In this document: one piece after another, positions 36,640 to 44,526 of the stretch
Numbering within the stretch: position 1 is the stretch's first letter
Layout of the letters: each line of letters starts with the position of its first letter
Assembly (NCBI GenBank): GCA_016715425.1
Contig: JADKAC010000003.1
Coordinates: forward strand, 62,001 to 126,000
Direction: 5' to 3'
Source: Bacteroidota bacterium
Lineage (GTDB): Bacteria; Bacteroidota; Bacteroidia; Chitinophagales; BACL12
DNA: 64,000 nt
Program-made: the position numbers and the translations under genes
The notes under the pieces: generated by a model
Seen by the model: only the letters and a program-made list of their open reading frames with translations
Databases searched by the model: none
What the model was told of the DNA's origin: nothing

Positions 36640-37010
36640 TTCCTCCGTTAGATAAACTGCTATGTCTCTCGGATTACTGTGTTTTAATCTCGCCTTATTT
36701 TGTTTTGACCCTCACCTTACTCTCCCCTGCCTTCGGCAGGCAAGCTTAAAAAGTTTACCTGCCGAAGGCAGGGAGAGCGATAATCTGTATTTCTTTTGAT
36801 GTTTGTATTTAAACTGATATTTATTTTTCTAATCATAAGAACAATGCATTTGATTGAACCACTGAATAAGCGACTTTCCTTTTCCTTTTCCCCTCCCTTA
36901 AAAGTTTACCTGCCGAAGGAAGGGGGAGGGAAATACATGTCAAATACAAGTTAAAAGATGTATCCAAAATAAAATTAATCAAATAAAAAAATCTATAAAT
37001 TTTAATCCAT
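36640..37010. repeat. Intergenic REP-like hairpins with CTGCCGAAGGCAG core
   Basis: The gap holds a long inverted repeat: 36720-36740 (CTCTCCCCTGCCTTCGGCAGG) pairs with 36758-36777 apart from one extra base, and each arm also contains its own small palindrome (CCTGCC-TTC-GGCAGG). A second, partial copy follows at 36889-36932, sharing AAAAGTTTACCTGCCGAAGG (first copy at 36749-36768) and flanked by C/T-rich and G/A-rich arms. This is the form of a REP-type element pair. No gene is seen. The rest, to 37010, is A/T rich. Confidence 0.7.
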
Positions 37011-37556
37011 TCAACTCCGATTATGTTTTATTCTCAACTCACTTGTTGCTTTTTTCAAATCACCTTCAGCATGAATCGCATTCCAGAATTGCGGAAATTC
37101 TTTTTCAATTTTTTCAAGATGTATTATCATCTTATGTGTTTTATTTTTTAAGAACATTTCAATATTGGTATTCACAGTATCCACATAAAAACTACAAATT
37201 TCTTTTTTGTCTTTTTTGGTTTGAAATAAAGTAGGAGAATATAAAATACTTTCACTAAATGCTTTTACAATACTTCCTTTATTTTTCCATCGGCTGTTAA
37301 AACTATTAATCGTTGCTTCCCGATTACGAATCAAATGCACATAAAAAGCACTGTTGCCATATTTATTTTCAAGAGCTCCTAAAAACCACGATAACCTGTT
37401 ATCTGCTTCAATATGATTTTCAGGAAATGCAAACCGTGCATCTCCTGTTTTTTTAATTCTTGTTTCATGTCCGCTTGAAAAGTTTGTAATACACTTACAT
37501 GCTTTAATGAATGTGGAAGAACCACTTCTTCCAGTACAGAGGATAAATACTTGCAT
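37011..37556 (-). CDS. Sulfotransferase-like P-loop protein
   Basis: The 181-residue protein starts MQVFILCTGRSGSSTF, the PAPS-binding 5'-phosphosulfate loop of sulfotransferases (T-G-R-S-G-(S/T)). It also has a F-Y-V-H-L-I-R-N-R-E-A-T-I-N-S segment that matches the 3'-phosphate-binding R...S motif. It is short compared with most family members (250-300 residues). The substrate could be a glycan, lipid or small molecule. It stands alone between a repeat region and fhs and is transcribed away from fhs. Family call good, activity unproven. Confidence 0.7.
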   Translation of the reverse strand: MQVFILCTGRSGSSTFIKACKCITNFSSGHETRIKKTGDARFAFPENHIEADNRLSWFLGALENKYGNSAFYVHLIRNREATINSFNSRWKNKGSIVKAFSESILYSPTLFQTKKDKKEICSFYVDTVNTNIEMFLKNKTHKMIIHLEKIEKEFPQFWNAIHAEGDLKKATSELRIKHNRS

Positions 37557-37668
37557 CGTTCGGGTTTAGATTAATTGTTGTAAAAGAAAAAAATAAATTG
37601 TTCTTGCCAAAATTTCCATTGATATAATTATTTGACAATCATTAATTCTCACAAAAAATTTGAATCAT

Positions 37669-37676
37669 TACATTTG
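37669..37676 (+). promoter_or_regulatory. -7 promoter box for fhs
   Basis: TACATTTG matches TAnnTTTG and lies 19 bases before the ATG at 37696. Because it falls inside the stretch that an earlier start at 37660 would translate, it argues for 37696 as the real start. Confidence 0.5.
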
Positions 37677-37695
37677 TCGCCCACAAACCATTACA

Positions 37696-39372
37696 ATGAG
37701 CTCCTTTCCATCAGACATAGAAATAGCGCAGAGTGCTGCCATTCAGCCAATCGCTACCATAGCAGCTAAACTTGGAATCAATAGTGATGACCTGGATTTT
37801 TACGGTAAATACAAAGCAAAACTTCCGCTTTCATTTATTGATGAAGAAAAAATAAAAAAATCAAAACTGATATTAGTTACTGCAATTAATCCAACTCCTG
37901 CAGGCGAAGGAAAAACTACAGTGTGTATTGGATTAAATGAAGGATTAAATAAAATTGGAAAAAAAGCAGTAGTTGTTTTGCGTGAGCCATCACTTGGTCC
38001 GGTGTTCGGAATGAAAGGTGGTGCAGCCGGTGGAGGATATACTCAGGTAATTCCAATGGAAGATATCAATCTGCATTTTACCGGAGATTTTGCAGCCATT
38101 GAAAAAGCAAATAATTTATTAAGTGCGCTTATAGATAATAATTTAAATAACAAAGTAAATCTTGGAATAGACCCACGCACTATTAAATGGAAACGAGTAA
38201 TGGATATGAACGACCGTGCATTGCGACATATCGTTATTGGTTTGGGTGGCACAGCAAACGGAGTTCCGAGAGAGGATGGATTTAATATTACACCAGCTTC
38301 AGAAGTGATGGCGATTTTATGTATGTCAACCAGTTTTGCTGATTTGAAAAAACGTTTGGGTGATATTTATATCGGACAGACTTATGATAAAAAACCGGTG
38401 TTTGCCCGTGACCTGAAAGCAGGTGGTGCAATGGCGCTATTATTAAAAGATGCTATCAAACCAAATCTTGTACAAACGCTGGAAGGTAATCCTGCAATTC
38501 TGCATGGCGGTCCGTTTGCAAATATTGCACAGGGAACCAATACAATTCTCGCCACAAAAATGGGTTTGAGTCTTTGCGATTATGTAGTTACTGAAGCAGG
38601 TTTTGGTGCAGATTTAGGCGCAGAAAAATTTATGGATATCAAATGTGGTTATGGTGGATTTGGTCCGGATGCCATTGTAATTATTGCAACTATTCGTGCA
38701 TTGCGTCATCATGGTGGTGCAAAAAAAGCAGAGTATAATATTGCGAGTTTAGAGCGTGTACAAAATGGATTTGAAAATCTGGAAAAGCATATTGAAAATT
38801 GTAAAAAATTTGGATTGAAACCTGTTGTTGCAATTAATAGTTTTCCTACAGATTCTGATGAAGAAGTAAAGTTTGTAATTGAACGTTGTGCGGAACTCGG
38901 TGTGAAAGCTGTCGTGAGTGATGGCTTTGCAAAAGGTGGAGAAGGCACTGTTGAATTTGCAAAAGCAGTGGTGGAATTAATTGAAGGTGGTGGAAATCAT
39001 TTTAAAAAATTATACGACTGGTCATTACCTGTTGAAGAAAAAATAAACATTATTGCAAAAGAAATTTATGGTGCAGATGGAGTGGAATATTCATCCACAG
39101 CAAAATCACAATTGAAGATGATTAAAGAGTTGGGATTTGATGGCTTACCTGTATGTATGGCAAAAACACAAAAGTCATTAAGTGATAATGAAAAGCTTAT
39201 CGGCCGACCAAGAAATTTTACAATAACAGTTCGTGAATTTGAATTTGCCGCAGGAGCAGGTTTTGTAATTCCAATTCTCGGCGATATGATGCGCATGCCG
39301 GGATTGCCAATTATACCCGCCTCCGAAGGAATGGATATTGATGACAATGGAAAAATTACGGGACTGCAGTAG
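37696..39372 (+). CDS. fhs: Formate--tetrahydrofolate ligase
   Basis: The enzyme makes 10-formyl-THF from formate, THF and ATP, supplying one-carbon units for example to PurH, which is encoded nearby. The 558-residue protein has the phosphate loop NPTPAGEGKTTVCIGL, the conserved REPSLGPVFGMKGGAAGGGYTQVIPMEDINLHFTGD (seen in parts), GEGTVEFAKAVVE, and the C-terminal FVIPILGDMMRMPGLP motif. Length is normal. The start at 37696 matches the family N-terminus (SDIEIAQSA) and the -7 box just upstream. Its 3' end is followed by a modular repeat cluster. Confidence 0.96.
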   Translation: MSSFPSDIEIAQSAAIQPIATIAAKLGINSDDLDFYGKYKAKLPLSFIDEEKIKKSKLILVTAINPTPAGEGKTTVCIGLNEGLNKIGKKAVVVLREPSLGPVFGMKGGAAGGGYTQVIPMEDINLHFTGDFAAIEKANNLLSALIDNNLNNKVNLGIDPRTIKWKRVMDMNDRALRHIVIGLGGTANGVPREDGFNITPASEVMAILCMSTSFADLKKRLGDIYIGQTYDKKPVFARDLKAGGAMALLLKDAIKPNLVQTLEGNPAILHGGPFANIAQGTNTILATKMGLSLCDYVVTEAGFGADLGAEKFMDIKCGYGGFGPDAIVIIATIRALRHHGGAKKAEYNIASLERVQNGFENLEKHIENCKKFGLKPVVAINSFPTDSDEEVKFVIERCAELGVKAVVSDGFAKGGEGTVEFAKAVVELIEGGGNHFKKLYDWSLPVEEKINIIAKEIYGADGVEYSSTAKSQLKMIKELGFDGLPVCMAKTQKSLSDNEKLIGRPRNFTITVREFEFAAGAGFVIPILGDMMRMPGLPIIPASEGMDIDDNGKITGLQ

Positions 39373-39745
39373 TGAATGGTGAGTAGTGAGTGGTGAGTGG
39401 TGAGTGGTGAGTGATGAATGGTGTATGGTGAATAGTGAATGGTGAGTGGTCAGTGATGAGAAATCAGGGATGTGTGATAAGTAATGAGTTTTTTCATTAT
39501 TGAATGTTTTTTCGCTAATAGCTAAAAGCAAAAGCCAAGGCAAAAGCAAAGGCTAAGGCGATGGCTTGTTTTGAGTAATATTAAAACTTGAAACCCGAAA
39601 CTCGAAACCTGAAACTTTTTTCGCCAACTGCCAATTGCAAAAGGCCAATAGCCTTTTCGTTTTTTTCATTGTCAACTGTCAATTGTCAACTGTCAATTTA
39701 AAAACCGATACTCAATACTTGATACTCTTTAATTAATTTAGCATT
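39373..39745. repeat. Modular repeat cluster, inverted relative to the cluster at 41325-41612
   Basis: Five kinds of word fill this gap: tandem GTGAGTGGTGA-type units (39373-39460), a run of AAGGCAAAAGCAAAGGC words (39525-39570), GAAACCCGAAACTCGAAACC (39588-39620), GCCAACTGCCAATTGC (39622-39640) and TTGTCAACTGTCAATTG (39670-39700). Read on the minus strand the order is the same as in the plus-strand cluster at 41325-41612. A 33-base perfect inverted match joins 39537-39569 to 41486-41518. No gene is supported. Confidence 0.8.
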
Positions 39746-40132
39746 ATGCGTTACGCAATTATAATTTTCATTCTATGCAGTTGTAGTTTACTGATGGCAC
39801 AAACAGGAACTATACTTATTCATGATAATGCCGGTGCAAATGCATTGGTGGAAAAACATATCCTGTTCAATAAAACACATAACCAACTTCCGGGTTGGCG
39901 TGTACAAATAATTTCTACTCCACAATTAAGTGAAGCAAAAAGAGAGAAAGGAAAATTGCTGCAACAGTTTGATGATATGCATGCTACCATAATTTTTGAA
40001 GCACCGAATTATAAAGTGCGTGTTGGTGATTATAGAAATCGCTTTGATGCGAATCGTGATTTGCAGGATTTAATTCTCTATTATCCCAATGCATTTATTT
40101 GTAAAGATCTGGTGGATGTAAAACAATTATGA
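39746..40132 (+). CDS. Secreted SPOR-like domain protein
   Basis: The 128-residue protein has a signal peptide (MRYAIIIFILCSCSLLMAQ) and a C-terminal region (GWRVQIISTPQLSEAKREKGKL... KVRVGDYRNRFDANRDLQDL) that matches the pattern of SPOR domains: G-x-x-V-Q-(I/V)...Y-(K/R)-V-(R/Q)-V-G-x-(Y/F)-x-x-(R/K)-x-x-A. SPOR domains bind denuded glycan strands in peptidoglycan, often at division sites. It overlaps the following M20 amidohydrolase gene by four bases, so the two are co-translated. The specific function is unknown. Confidence 0.75.
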   Translation: MRYAIIIFILCSCSLLMAQTGTILIHDNAGANALVEKHILFNKTHNQLPGWRVQIISTPQLSEAKREKGKLLQQFDDMHATIIFEAPNYKVRVGDYRNRFDANRDLQDLILYYPNAFICKDLVDVKQL

Positions 40133-41316
40133 GCAATTTAAAAATTCAAATTCAGCAATTAGCCGAATCTTATTTTGAAGAAATACGCAGCATTCGCCGA
40201 CACCTGCATACACATCCTGAATTAAGTTTTGAAGAATATAATACCGCTGCTTTTATTGCAGAAAAACTCACGGAGTTTGGAATTCCTTTTACTCCAAAAA
40301 TTGCGAAGACAGGTATTGTTGGAATTATATCGGGAAAAGAAAAAGGAAAAACAATTGCCCTCCGTGCAGATATGGATGCATTGCCAATTACAGAAGCAAA
40401 TGATATTGATTATAAATCGCAAAATGCGGGTGTAATGCATGCCTGCGGACATGATGTGCATACTGCTTGTTTATTGGGTGCAGCAAAAATTTTAAACACT
40501 TTAAAAGATAGTTTCAGCGGAACAATAAAATTAATTTTTCAACCTTCGGAAGAACGTTTACCCGGTGGTGCAAATGAAATGATTAAAGAAGGAGTGTTGC
40601 AAAATCCAGAAGTTGATTTTATGTTTGGTCAACATGTGTTCACTCCTTATAAAGTAGGAACACTTGCCTTCTGTCCGTGGAAAATGATGGCATCTACTGA
40701 TGAATTATATATTACCATAACAGGTAAAGGAGGACATGCAGCGTACCCACATCAGTTAATTGATCCGGTAGTTATTTCAGCACAAATTATTACAGCATTA
40801 CAACAGTTAGTAAGTCGCTCAACATCACCCACAGAACCCTCAGTTGTCAGTATTGGAAAAGTAATTGCCAACGGCGCAACGAATGTAATTCCCAACGAAG
40901 TTTATATGGAAGGAACATTGCGTGCAATGCAAGAAGATGTACGAACCATGTTGCAGGAAAAAATTAAAACAACAATACATGGAATTGCAAATGCGATGGG
41001 TGCAAATGCTGAAGTGGAAATTAGAATTGGTTATCCATCATTATTTAATAATATAGATTTAACAGAACTAACAATTACAAATGCAAAGGAATATTTAGGA
41101 GAAGAAAATGTATTTATCGCTGAGCCGAGAATGGGTGCAGAAGACTTTGCTTTTTATTCACAGAAAATTGCTTCTTGTTTTTATCGCTTAGGTACAGGCA
41201 ATCCTGAAAAAGGAATTATAAGTAATATTCATACATCCACATTTAATATTGATGAAGATGCCTTAAAAATCGGGATGGGTTTTATGGCGTTTAATGCTTT
41301 GAAGAATATTGGGTAG
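40129..41316 (+). CDS. M20-family amidohydrolase (N-acyl amino acid amidohydrolase type)
   Basis: The 395-residue enzyme has the M20D pattern: RRHLHTHPELSFEEYNTAAF near the N-terminus, ALRADMDALPITE, MHACGHDVHTACLLGAAK with the metal-binding His/Asp, IFQPSEERLPGGANEMI with the catalytic Glu, GGHAAYPHQLIDPV in the dimerisation lid, and RMGAEDFAFYSQK near the end. It hydrolyses N-acyl amino acids (hippurate- or IAA-conjugate-like) or related amides with two metal ions. It is coupled to the upstream SPOR-like gene. The substrate is unknown; a peptidoglycan-derived substrate is only a guess from the neighbour. Confidence 0.9.
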   Translation: MSNLKIQIQQLAESYFEEIRSIRRHLHTHPELSFEEYNTAAFIAEKLTEFGIPFTPKIAKTGIVGIISGKEKGKTIALRADMDALPITEANDIDYKSQNAGVMHACGHDVHTACLLGAAKILNTLKDSFSGTIKLIFQPSEERLPGGANEMIKEGVLQNPEVDFMFGQHVFTPYKVGTLAFCPWKMMASTDELYITITGKGGHAAYPHQLIDPVVISAQIITALQQLVSRSTSPTEPSVVSIGKVIANGATNVIPNEVYMEGTLRAMQEDVRTMLQEKIKTTIHGIANAMGANAEVEIRIGYPSLFNNIDLTELTITNAKEYLGEENVFIAEPRMGAEDFAFYSQKIASCFYRLGTGNPEKGIISNIHTSTFNIDEDALKIGMGFMAFNALKNIG

Positions 41317-41324
41317 TGAGTATT

Positions 41325-41612
41325 AAATTGACAATGGACAATTGACAGTTGACAATGAAAAAAACTTAAAGGCTATTGGCTTTTTGCTATTGGCAGTTGG
41401 CGAAAAAAAAAAATCAAGATTCGGGTTTCAGGTTAAAAAAAAATCTATTTCAAGTCAGATAACTATTTTTTCAATTTATATCACAACAAGCCATCGCCTT
41501 AGCCTTTGCTTTTGCCTTTGCTTTTGCCTTTGCATTTGCCTTTTTAATTTGCACATTAATCACATTCTCACATTAATCACATTATCCTCATCAGCTAATC
41601 GGCTAATCACTG
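41325..41612. repeat. Modular repeat cluster interrupted by the IS; remainder at 43018-43050
   Basis: Words in order on the plus strand: ATTGACAATGGACAATTGAC (41330-41357), AGGCTATTGGC (41370-41380), TATTGGCAGTTGGCG, TCGGGTTTCAGG (41421-41432), a run of GCCTTTGCTTTTGCC words (41491-41545), CACATTAATCACATT, and CAGCTAATCGGCTAATC. The last word continues on the far side of the insertion sequence at 43018-43050 (ATCGGCTAATTAACTAATC), showing the IS landed inside the cluster. The 31 bases at 41468-41498 are identical to 45413-45443. Confidence 0.8.
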
Positions 41613-41685
41613 GTGTCCGGTAAAATAAATAATTTGGAAATCTCTCCTTATTCCTGTGGATTTGAGTGGGCTAAAATGGATTTTT

Positions 41686-42919
41686 TTAAGGTGAAGCCCC
41701 CGGAAAAAATAAACGCAGTTGTAGTGACGGTGGATTATATTTATTCAATATTTTTTCGGGATGAATTAAAAACTCTTTTACATTAAAATAACTCATAAGG
41801 TGTTGTCTTATCATTCCTGAAATAGAGGAATATGCCCAGGGGTTTAATTTCTTTTTATTCACTGCAATTTGTATTATACGTATTAATAGATCGCAAATTA
41901 ATGCTGCCCATATTTGAATCATAATTGCATTGGGATTATCTCCCAGAAAGTATGTAAGAGGATAACGTTGTTTGATCCGTTTAAATAACATTTCTATTTG
42001 CCATCTTCCTTTATACAGGTCTGCTATTTCTTCCGGAGGGCTTGTAAAATCATTTGAAATAAACTCAAAACTGCGATTCATTTCTTGATCATAGTACTCC
42101 ACAATACGGGCTTCAATGAGAGGTATTTTACTTCTGTTGCTTTCCCTTCCAAGTATTACATATCGATCCTTTCGGACACCTGTATCGTAGGATTCTTCAC
42201 TAACAGGTAAATCCACAAGATTTTTGATACTTGCATCTCGCTTTAATCTACTCACCCACCTAATGCCACAATTGCCCCATTCAATAAATTGTGTATAGTT
42301 GATATATGCTTTATCAAATAATACTGTCGAATCATTTGGCACCTTGAGTTGACGCAAAAAAATGAGATCATGTTCCTTCGCCTCGGAGATAAATACAAAT
42401 GCCGGAAGATCATGTTGGGCATTCATTAACACGTGTGCTTTAACACCTCCTTTTTTCTTTCCATTGGCTTTAGAAGTCCCAGCTCCACGCATTACTGAAG
42501 TAAACAAACTAATCGTGGTGGAATCAATAATAAAAATGTCTTCCTCTCGATTTAATTTAGTCCGGCTGTCCGGTAAAACGAAATACATATTATATAAACT
42601 GTGATACAAATCAGCAAAAATTGAGCCGGTCGTCTTCTATTCGCATCCGATAAAGTACTTCTTCGTGGAAAATAATTTAAGCCTAAGTGATTGAGTTTAT
42701 TCAGACCAAATGCCTGAATACCCGTAGTAACTTCTCGCAAATTGCCAGCATTAAAAAACAAGAATACAACATAGTGACCAGATGGTCATAAGACATGAAA
42801 TGCTTGCAATATCGATTTGCATTATGCTTCTTACTTATTTTCTCAATAAGAGAACGAGGGATAAGTGAAAGCAATTGATTGAATACCGGCTGTCCGGTAA
42901 AAAAGGTAGTTTTACTCAT
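41686..42919 (-). pseudogene. IS4-family transposase (DUF4372 + DDE), two one-base frameshifts
   Basis: The N-terminal part (MSKTTFFTGQPVFNQLLSLIP) is the DUF4372 domain common in Bacteroidota IS4 transposases. The C-terminal part holds the DDE core: IIDSTTISLF (D1), VLFDKAYINY (D2), and the IS4 YREK signature YKGRWQIEMLFKRIKQ (E). The frame breaks in the T6 run complementary to 42753-42758 and the T5 run complementary to 42616-42620. Adding one base at each gives a single 411-codon frame with family-like text across both joins (FFNAGNLREV and FFADLYHSL). It is therefore either inactive or mis-assembled at homopolymers. Confidence 0.9.
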
Positions 42920-42960
42920 AGGTTTAGTTTTTTTGTCTTAAAATCAAAACTAAAACTTTG

Positions 42961-42988
42961 GGAGTTCTTCGGAACTCCTTTTTTTTAT
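42961..42988 (+). terminator. Hairpin with T tract just inside the right end of the IS
   Basis: GGAGTTC-TTCG-GAACTCC (42961-42978) is a perfect 7-bp stem with a UUCG-type loop, followed by a T-rich tract. On the plus strand it would terminate transcription leaving the IS. On the minus strand it would form a hairpin in transcripts entering from outside, between the element end and the transposase ATG. Confidence 0.6.
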
Positions 42989-43056
42989 TTATTCAATATT
43001 TTTTCCGGACACCACTGATCGGCTAATTAACTAATCTGCTAATTAATTACCCAATA

Positions 43057-44526
43057 CTATTTAAATAATTTCTCCGAATACTTCACCCAACCATCTTCAC
43101 TTATTTGAATAACATAAACACCCGGCGGCAGCATAGAAATATCCACTTTCGTATTTGTTGTATTTATTTTTTTATGCAATACAACTCTGCCATCTGCACT
43201 GTATATTTTTATAATATCATTTGATTTTATATCTCCTGAAATAATGATGTATTCATTTGCGGGGTTGGGATAAATTTGAATTGCATTTTTTCATTATCCT
43301 CATCATAAATTGCAGTGCTACTTGTATCGCATTCACTGCCGATTAAAACCCCTAAAGAATAATCGCAGATGTTCGGTAAAGAGTAGGTAGCTCTGTTACC
43401 TCCTAACCAAACAGTTAATGTATCAAAATCGCAAGCGAGACCACATTCGTTAGGTTCGTTAATTACACTTAAATATAAATTTTGATATACTTCATAATAA
43501 TAACCCAGCCCTGAATAAGCCATAGGCATATATATTTTCCCATCCGGTGCCATTTGAAAGCTGCCAATACTTTTACCCCAGCTTCCGCCACCTCCTTCAT
43601 TATCATATATTAAAATTTTGGTTTCTTCTATAGGTATATCTGTTATACAAAATTGCCAGATAAATCCTTGATTATTTTCTCCAATAGTTCCTACATAAAG
43701 TTTTTTATTATCTTTTGAAATTTCGCAGCCGTATAAAGGAGAATCAGAAATATTGGAAACAATTCTATAATTTGAAATCAAACCACTACATCTATCAAAA
43801 TCATAAATATCTAAATTTGTGAATCTTGTATTAATTAATAAACTTCCGTCCCAGGAAAATTTCATTTGACCAACAGTACCAAAAGGAACGGTATAAGGTG
43901 AAGCATCCTGAACCAATATTGGATCTTCAATTCCATCTGATGTAATCAGATAAGAAATAAACATCATATTATCACCAATTTCAACATAATCATCACCCGC
44001 ATAAAATACAAGCCAATAATCTCTACCATTACCATGTTTTATTACCTGCATTTTTTCTGTATATTGATATATTGAAGTATCTAAAACTATATTTTTTCAA
44101 TTATATCTCCATAACCCTCATCCATATTCATATCTACAATAGAATACTTTATCCCAATATTTGCTCTGTATATTATATAGTATAAGTTAGTTGACAAAGG
44201 TTTAGGAATAATGGTAACTCCTTGGGTTATACTGCTGCCAAAATCCAAAACCACAAATCCAATGTCGATATCATCTCCGTTTGGCATGATTTCATTGAAT
44301 CTATTCCAAACCTTTTGTCCATTGTATAAAACAATAAATTACCGGCACTATCAGATATAGAAGAACAAGCCTCTGCAGACCATATGGAAGAAGAAAAATA
44401 TTCAGGGACAGATGAACTAAAATTTAACCCGGCACTATCTCCAAACACCCAATTGTAATTTTCCTTTTGTGAAAAAGCATGATGGTACATTAGTACCACC
44501 ATGCTGATAATTAAAACTTGTCTCAT
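43057..44526 (-). pseudogene. Secreted protein with type A T9SS sorting domain, broken by three one-base frameshifts
   Basis: The N-terminus has a signal peptide (MRQVLIISMVVLMYHHAFSQ) followed by NWVFGDSAGLNF, the start of a Bacteroidota family of surface proteins with beta-propeller-like repeats. The C-terminus reads IYPNPANEY ... VDISMLPPGVYVIQI ... EKLFK, a type A sorting domain. Frame breaks lie at about 44322 (AA for AAA on the minus strand), in the T6 run at 44092-44097 and in the T6 run at 43286-43291. Adding one base at each gives exactly 490 residues in one frame. Whether the gene is truly dead or only mis-sequenced cannot be told here. It ends next to the IS-split repeat cluster. 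Confidence 0.82.

Larger units (their letters stand above)
41613..43012 (-). mobile_element. IS4-type insertion sequence, 1400 bp, with terminal inverted repeats and 5-bp target duplication
   Basis: The ends are GTGTCCGGTAAAATAAATAA (41613 onward) and, as complement, GTGTCCGGAAAAAATATTGA (from 43012), an imperfect inverted repeat with the first 9 bases identical. Directly outside both ends stands CACTG (41608-41612 and 43013-43017), the probable target duplication. Joining the flanks restores a continuous repeat cluster. The single transposase gene reads from right to left and is frameshifted twice. The element sits in intergenic repeat DNA, so it breaks no gene. Confidence 0.88.

Noticed and set aside
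37011..37556. Sulfotransferase-like gene as part of a defence or toxin unit
   Set aside because: The P-loop and 3'-phosphate motifs fit sulfotransferases and the gene stands alone; nothing suggests a toxin-antitoxin pair.
37660..37695. Earlier start for fhs
   Set aside because: The extra 12 residues do not fit the family N-terminus and a TAnnTTTG promoter box lies inside this stretch.
41342..41623. 93-codon open frame after the M20 gene
   Set aside because: It is a translation of the modular repeat cluster (runs of CFCLCFCL) and crosses into the IS end.
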